The notes beneath the pieces were generated by a model, which was not told the origin of the DNA, did not search any database, and saw nothing but the letters and a program-made list of their open reading frames with translations. A stretch of DNA of 26,348 bases from Amanita rubescens. Lineage: Eukaryota > Basidiomycota > Agaricomycetes > Agaricales > Amanitaceae. The stretch is taken from NCBI GenBank assembly GCA_015039365.1, contig WION01000641.1:1-26348 (forward strand), in the 5' to 3' direction. How positions within the stretch are numbered: position 1 is the stretch's first letter; the number at the start of each line of letters is the position of its first letter. Positions 20,136 to 26,348 of this stretch are shown here, one piece after another. Position numbers and translations under genes: made by a program.

Positions 20136-23100
20136 TTATTGTCCGAGTCGAGACCATCCAAATCGGGTCACCTCCCGCCGCCTAGGGCGCAAGATGGCGG
20201 TGTTTGCCACAGGGACCAAAGACGGCCTAAAATACCGCCTTTTCAGAAATGAGGAAATTCCTGTGATCAAGAATCACACCTTCCATGGGCACACTGAAAA
20301 GGAAAGACTGTTTCTGATAGCTGGTGTACGAGCCTCTTGCATTGTTCTAAAGTAAGAGTATCATTGAACATGATCGCTCCTGTGGGAGCGGTTGAATCAA
20401 TCCTCCTTATGGTCTGAATATTTGACGAACCTCGACAAGCCTTCGAGTTGATCAAATCTAGGATTCCTTGCGGACAACAACGGAGTCCATTAAGCCAAGA
20501 TAGTTCGTCCAAAAGTTCATCATTGCGTCCCTCAAGTTCCTGATCGCTTAAACCAACGATATCTGGACTCCCGAGGATGGATTTTACTAAATTCCTCAAT
20601 TCATTCTTCAGGGTCAGCTAGGGAAGCGTGGCCGTGAATACCAGAAATGGGCATTAAGGAGAAGTATACCTTGTCACTTATGATCAACGGAATAGTATTC
20701 ACAAGAACCTGGAAATACCCATGATTGATTCCAGAATCAGAATCAAGACCGGTTCCGTTCATCTCCGTTGATAAGCCAGCGAGATGGAGGCCCCACCAGC
20801 AGAGAAAGTTCTGTAAATCACGAGAACTCGCCAATCTGAGAGCTTCATGCCGCGTAAGGAGTAATGGTATTGGCGGTTCAAGGTTCTGGACTCTCACACC
20901 CTGCTCTGAGTCAGGTCCGTATTTTCGGTTATGGAGGAACCCCTGACACAGCTCTTTCAAGTAGCGCTCTACGCGGATACGCTCATCGGCGGCATGCTGA
21001 TCAACGAGCACCAAACTCGAATCATCCGAAGTACTGTCCTTGTTTTTTTCACCCTCAAGTAAGTCGCCAACTGGCGGGGTCCCTTTACCTCTAATAAGGC
21101 AAGCAATAAACTTGCGATCCACCTGACCTATAACCTTCGCTTGCTCGAGATCGCTTTTGACAAACCGGTATGCAGGGCCGGTAGGCTCAATCTGGAGACT
21201 GCCTCTCCTTGGACAGGTTCCGCATCGGTCATAATGATTTACCAAAGGAATTGGATTATCCGCTGCCACGTATACTGAATTGCTCTAGTCATCCACGTTA
21301 GTATGAACTGTTATTATTACACATTCTCCGAACAGACCTTGAGAGCATCTCTGAGCCAATCTGGAGTTGTCGGTCTGTTTGACTCAGTGGCCGACGGATG
21401 CAAATATAACGTGCGCCTTTCCTCACGGCGATCATCTAAAGATATGTTGATCGTTTGTTGTTGACTTATTGCCGTGTTACAAGTGTGCCCTGTACGCAAG
21501 TCAATGATGAACCTTTGTCCCGTGCGGCCATCCGTCCATTTTTGATATTGGCTGTCATTGTTCTACAGAAAATGGTTTTGGTATGAATCGAACTTCATTG
21601 AACGAACACGAACCAAGTCGATACAAGGAGCCGTGGAGCTGTGGTCTATGGTGTTCGCCGAGTTGCCGTTATACCCAGCACTGCCATCGATTTCTTCAGT
21701 GCGAGTCCTTTGAATTCGTCTTTTTTTCCGTGGAGATTCTTGTCTTTCCTCGAGAGGCTGTTCACAACTGAGCTCAGTCACATATCCGCGGCTTTGCAAG
21801 AATCCGCGGACAATGGATGCTAGAAACGACGCAACAATTTCCATATCCTATTTACTGTCAGCTCGATCTTTGGCACTCAGGAATTCAGGTACTCGGATGT
21901 GAATGGCCGATTTATCTGGTTCCAGGCAATTGTCAACGGTTTCTGGAGGCAGTGTAAGGTTCAGCACATAAACGGGCCTCTTCTCGCCCTTCCGCGGAGA
22001 GCGACGAGTTACTATTTGGGATTAGCAACTGCATACGACGACGGATGAATGCTTGCTTACCAGACGCTGGTATTCCTGTATCGTCCTCATCCTCCGGCGC
22101 CTATAGCAGTAAGAAAAGAGCTAATACAACGGTCTAGTTGCTCACATTTCTTTGGAACGTACTCTTCTCAAAAACCGAATATATCGCCTTGTGCAGATCG
22201 CACTGGGAAATAAGGTGCCTATTCACATCTAGCCACGAGTTAGACTAAACTATCGGTTATACCAGTGTCTAGCCTACACAAAAACTGGTACATCTACGCA
22301 GAATCGTTAGTTTGTGTCAAAGAATAGAGTGTAATGAGCTCACCTTTGAGGGAGCGCCGACGAGACTGATGAACCCGTCTAGCTTTAGGTTGCCGGAAAC
22401 TGCGTTTATTTCCTCGACTCGCTGCATGCTTTAATCGCATTTTTTCAAGTCGCTATTCACGATTTACCTTTACCAGTGATTTTCCATACAAATGCTGAAA
22501 CGTCGCTAGGGTTGACCCCGTCTTAAGAGCATAAACATTGAGAGTGGTAAACCCAAGTCTCGGGCATACCTTTGGAATACGCCACGTGGAGTCTCTCGAC
22601 GGCCCTGGCTTTCTCTGATTCTGCAAATTTTGCAGAGAAAACGATACATTTGGAAATACGAGAGCGTACGACTCGAGCTCGTGACGAATTTGTTCCAACA
22701 CGCGTGTGGAAGGCAGATGGGAACGACGACGCACAGGAAGCTAATCGACATCAACCATGAGAGCATTTAACGGGAAAACAATTAACGATCATACATTGTA
22801 AAATGCATCACGGACATGGGCCGTCGTTCCAGGTGACTCCCTACGCCATCGTATCGCAGAGCCGTTGTAAAGGCTCTTTTCCCCCTGTGAACTTGTTAAT
22901 AAAATGGATACGTGATGTGGGCAATCAATTACGCACTTTGACAATAACGGACCACGTATCATGGGAACGACTAGTTCGAGAGCAGATTTCCAAGCAAGAC
23001 AGGTTTGCAATGGAAGCGAGTGCTATGAAATACACGCGTCAGACGTCCCTTTGCTGCGATCGAACGAGTAACGTGCCCTCGCCCCGGAATCCAAACGTCT

Positions 23101-23434
23101 CCTGTGCATTAATAGTGTTGCCCGCATAAGGCTTAGAAGTGTCTACACGAGTGAAGCATTAGTTTGAACCATCAATCTTGTCTTTAAACTCACTGTATCT
23201 TCCGCTGTCAGACCCTCCACCTATCACGTCCAACGCGTCCTTGCTAATACCGACACCATCGTCACGCACCCAACACGTCCACTCTTCACAATCCACACCA
23301 ACGTCCACGTGTCGTGCTTCTGCATCCAAAGCATTCTGAAGCAGCTCGGAGACTATCTGTGACAGCGAAGACAGGATCTGGGTGGATCTCAATTTTGCGC
23401 GGGTCGGGGGTGGCAGGTGCTTGATGTCCATCAT
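20136..23434 (-). CDS. MLH3: MutL homologue MLH3 (mismatch repair / meiotic crossover)
   Basis: Seventeen exons: 23434-23194, 23142-23077, 23022-22937, 22884-22795, 22740-22570, 22521-22468, 22421-22344, 22293-22278, 22228-22146, 22100-22061, 22011-21893, 21847-21614, 21562-21338, 21284-20670, 20617-20431, 20379-20280, 20226-20136. The product is 831 residues. The GHKL ATPase N-terminus has ELLQNALDA, VRDDGVGIS and FGFRGEALAS. The C-terminus has the endonuclease motif DQHAADERIRVE, then SKACRGAIMF and CAHGRPS, which identify a nicking-competent MLH3/PMS type. The TYVNRHLISQCDLHKAIYSVF-type segment favours MLH3. Mlh3 pairs with Mlh1 in the nucleus. Intron 2 (23076-23023) starts GC. The start lies 59 bp after the MCCB stop. 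Confidence 0.92.
23023..23076 (-). other. GC-AG intron of MLH3 (intron 2)
   Basis: The 54-nt intron begins GCACGT and ends TTTCATAG. Removing it joins FGFRGE to ALASIANLSCLEI, the invariant MutL motif III. No GT donor gives that join. Confidence 0.85.
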
Positions 23435-23493
23435 GGCAGATACAATTGATGATGTATTGATGACGTCATGTCGTTTACACGATGTAAACTACA

Positions 23494-25723
23494 CTACATT
23501 CTGAAGATACCATATCCTTTCTTATCCCCATCCCATGTTGATGTTGTCGACGTGCGTGATCCGGGTTCACGAGACACAACACCGAGTGCAAGCCCTAATA
23601 CATCTCTGGTATCAGTTGGCTTGATAACCCCATCATCCCATAGCCGAGCCGTGGAGTAGAGTGCAGTTGATTGATCCTCAATCTCCGCCTTCAGTGACCC
23701 ATGCTGTGCGGGATCCCTAACCACGAATGAGCAACAAAGTATCATCCTATTAAAGCTAGCATACTTAGACACGGAAGTCATGACTTGTGATAATTGGGCG
23801 GATCCCATAACGGATACCCGTGCATTCTAGCAATAACTTTGAGCAGTTGTTTCCGGTCGTGGAAATAAAAAAACTTACCGGCCACATCCACAAAAAACGA
23901 GGGGAATACTAAAATAGATAGGGTTGCCATAAATAAGAGCACATAAAGTAGTTTCTTACAGCCCGGCCAGCCATTCCTTGAGAAAGAGAGGTTATTTGAC
24001 ATCAGAATGGACGGCTAACAGCTTACCATAATTCCCAGCGCCGAAGCTTCCGCCGACGATAACGGTGAGCTTAGGCACATCGGCGCACGCCACTGCTCGA
24101 ACCATTTTCGCCCCTAGGGAAAAGATTATTATCAAGCAAGTTTCCGTAGAGCTCATCTCGAAACATGCCATCTTTAGCGATACCGCCCTTCTCGGCTTTG
24201 GAGCCAACCATGTAGCCTGCGGTTCTCGTATGAACTAGACCAAAGAAGGGATTGACAGTAGTTTACCTGTTACATTGACAAGGAATAGCAAAGGAATTTG
24301 CCGCTGGGAACACAATTCTATAAAATGGGTCGCTTTAAGTGCGGAGGGTGAAAATAAGATTCCGTTATTTGCAACGATGCCAACAGGATATCCGTGGATG
24401 TGAGCAAAACCCTGAATTATCACCGTAAGACATGCTATGTCACTTTTGGTTAAGCTACGCACCGTAATTATTGTGGCACCGTACTCCTTCTTGAATTCGC
24501 GGAAGCGACTCCCATCGACGATACGCGCAATGACGTCGCGCATGTCAAATGGCTGTCGAACATCCGTTCCAACAATGCCATGCAGCTCAGAGGAGGGGTA
24601 TAGTGGATCCTCAGACGTTGCACTCGGGGGAACAGCCTTCCGACCTGCATAACCAAGGTCGCTCACAATTTCCCTAGCAATCGAAATGGCGTGTTCATCG
24701 TCTCGCGCCAAATGGTCTGTGACACCACTTTCGCTGGAATGCATCAAGCCTCCTCCGAGTGTCTCTTCGTCAACATCTTCACCAGTTGCCGCCTTGACTA
24801 GTGGAGGTCCAGCTAAGAATATGCGTCCCTGGTTTTGCACGATGATATTCTCGTCAGCCATAGCGGGAACATAAGCACCACCTAGAAAGCAGGTGAGAGT
24901 CAGAACAATAAGCTGTTGGAAGACAGACCTGCGACTGATATTCCATGCACAATGGCAATTTGGGGAATGTGGAGTGCAGACATTTGAGCCTACATGCAGA
25001 ATGAGACATCGCAAGTGTGGAAGAAAACAATCCGAACCATGTTATAGAATATACGCCCGAAATGCTCCTTGTCCGGAAACACATTGGCTTGATATGGCAG
25101 AGCAGCGCCTCCCGATTCCACTGCACATCACCAGTCAACCGTCAAGCATCAATGGACAAGACCGAAGCAGCGTACCAACATAAACACACGGAATGCCATT
25201 CTCCCTAGCAATCTCCTGCGCTCGCAGATGTTTCTTGACAGTAAGGGGATAATATGAACCACCCTTGACAGTCGCGTCATTAACCACTATGACACATTCG
25301 CGTCCGGATATTCTACCAATGCCCGTGATCATTCCAGCCCCAGGGATGTGCTGACCCGGATACACGTCATGTGCAGCCAGTGGTGATAGCTCGAGAAACG
25401 GTGAATTCGGGTCCAGGAGAAGATTCAGTCTAAAACTGCGACTATCAGTGACCTGGCACATCGACGACGCGAAACATATACCGTTCACGGGGCAACTTCT
25501 TCCCCTTACTCCGCATACGCTCTGCAGCCTTCGCACCGCCGCCTAACCGGGCTTCCGCCGTCTTCCTTTCCAAGTCTGCTACTAGTTCGTCCATGGCAGC
25601 GGACTTTGCGGCAAATTCGGGTGATGATGTTGAAATGAGGGATGGTAGAATAGATGCATGGTATGTTCTAGCAATACGTGGTGCTGTTCTGGACAAAGGT
25701 TTTTTCAGGATATAGCGCAACAT
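23494..25723 (-). CDS. MCCB: 3-methylcrotonyl-CoA carboxylase beta subunit, mitochondrial
   Basis: Twelve exons: 25723-25482, 25435-25176, 25120-25038, 24989-24929, 24881-24463, 24411-24267, 24216-24169, 24113-24027, 23976-23960, 23908-23879, 23826-23765, 23716-23494. The product is 558 residues. The frame extends to a GTG upstream, but the first ATG is 25723. The N-terminus is basic ([20 protein letters not shown]), a likely mitochondrial presequence. Carboxyltransferase text includes [69 protein letters not shown] and [20 protein letters not shown]. With the biotinylated alpha subunit it carboxylates 3-methylcrotonyl-CoA in leucine breakdown. Intron 7 (24168-24114) starts GC. Intron 11 is 48 nt and stop-free. 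Confidence 0.95.
24114..24168 (-). other. GC-AG intron of MCCB (intron 7)
   Basis: The 55-nt intron begins GCATGT and ends TCCCTAG. Its removal joins GGIAKDG to [13 protein letters not shown], as in the family. No in-frame GT donor is available. Confidence 0.85.
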
Positions 25724-25821
25724 TCGTGAAGTTGTGGATAACACCGGAAATCCGGGAACCAGTTCCGATCATAGTGATCGGACGGACCTTGTGTAGAAAT
25801 GATAATGACATCTAATCTAAT

Positions 25822-26348
25822 CTAAAAATCCTTCCACTCATCCCAGTCCGCCTTTTTGGTATTTGGTGTGGTTGGCGTAACTGTGCCCCAGCTCGTCGCA
25901 GATGCTGGCATAGCAGTACGGCTTTGTTGGTAATCACCAAAGAAATCATCCTCATCTTCGCGATTGTTGTACAATGCCGTCGTCTCGCCGTCTGGCCTCA
26001 TCGACAAGGCATTATAGCCTGCTCTTGAAGGGCCTGCACCGATCCTGTCCTTCACGGTATCCACTACACCGCCCACACTCTCGGCAACGTCAACACCCAA
26101 CTGCGATTTTGACCACTCATTTGCAGCACTGCCAACTATGGTTTCTCTTCTGCGCTTCTGTCATATACCCCTTGACGGTAGCCTGAAATGTAGGATCTGT
26201 CACTTTCTCTACACTTTGTATTATATTCTCTGACACCGCTCGAGAGGCTCCCATGAGCCGCTGAGAAGAGCGACCAACCTTTGCTCAGAGCTGTTGTCGA
26301 TTTTCCTGAAAGTCACTTAGCGTGGGAGCTGAGGCTGACGACAGCGCA
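25822..26348 (-). CDS. ArfGAP (Gcs1/ARFGAP1-type) C-terminal part, frame-disrupted, 5'-partial
   Basis: The stop is at 25822-25824. The last frame reads ETIVGSAANEWSKSQLGVDV, then VGGVVDTVKDRIG, and ends KKADWDEWKDF, the Trp/acidic C-terminus of Gcs1-type ArfGAPs. Upstream, family-like text continues in other frames: APTLSDFQENRQQL, SKGWSLFSAA, then GASRAVSENIIQSVEKVTD. The frame changes near 26287-26293, 26250-26258 and 26140-26155, too close together for introns. The catalytic zinc-finger GAP domain would lie beyond the window. Such proteins trigger GTP hydrolysis on Arf1 in COPI vesicle traffic. It is either a pseudogene or sequence with base-calling errors at the window edge. Confidence 0.7.

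Noticed and set aside
24437..24652. Small + strand frames within MCCB (also 24686-24874 and 24893-25183)
   Set aside because: They are shadows of the MCCB exons on the opposite strand.

Overview
The window looks like nuclear DNA of a filamentous basidiomycete, most likely a mushroom-forming agaricomycete. Genes carry many introns of about 45-65 nt with CTRAY-like branch sites. The gene families seen (Agaricomycete-style F-box/LRR proteins, a NACHT NLR remnant, Ty3/gypsy Pol with a FIDD reverse-transcriptase centre) fit that group. All gene models were spliced by eye, using GT/GC-AG borders, reading frame and family motifs.

Left part (1-7254) is a nested stack of two Ty3/gypsy retrotransposons. 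Element 1 (+ strand, 5' end outside the window) has RT-RNaseH-integrase to 2786, then a spliced antisense gene for a coiled-coil protein with a Zn2Cys6-spaced cysteine cluster (2908-4061), then a probable 3' LTR (4176-4722). It sits inside the protease region of element 2 (- strand: Gag with two zinc knuckles, linker, truncated protease, 5' LTR starting at 7254). Element 2 in turn lies in the coding part of an F-box gene, whose stop codon is now supplied by the LTR.

The middle (7255-12530) is accessory DNA: a duplicated pair of F-box/LRR genes (copy 1 truncated, copy 2 intact), a 181-bp MITE-like element with 25-bp terminal inverted repeats, and a broken NACHT-type NLR gene.

The right part is gene-dense and conserved. 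The urease accessory gene ureF (-) and a mitochondrial AFG1-type ATPase gene (+) diverge from a 47-bp gap. Next comes a head-to-tail array of five Rtc3-like (SBDS-domain) genes on the - strand (15697-19740). The last copy in transcription direction is intact and four show decay. All five keep a predicted 4-nt micro-exon. Then come MLH3 (mismatch repair and meiotic crossover MutL homologue), MCCB (3-methylcrotonyl-CoA carboxylase beta subunit) and the 3' part of an ArfGAP gene, all on the - strand. MLH3 and MCCB each contain a predicted GC-AG intron.

The housekeeping genes belong to separate pathways (nickel-urease maturation, mitochondrial protein quality control, leucine catabolism, DNA mismatch repair, vesicle traffic) and do not form a functional cluster. 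The most unusual items are the antisense zinc-cluster gene inside the Ty3 element and the micro-exon-bearing Rtc3-like array.
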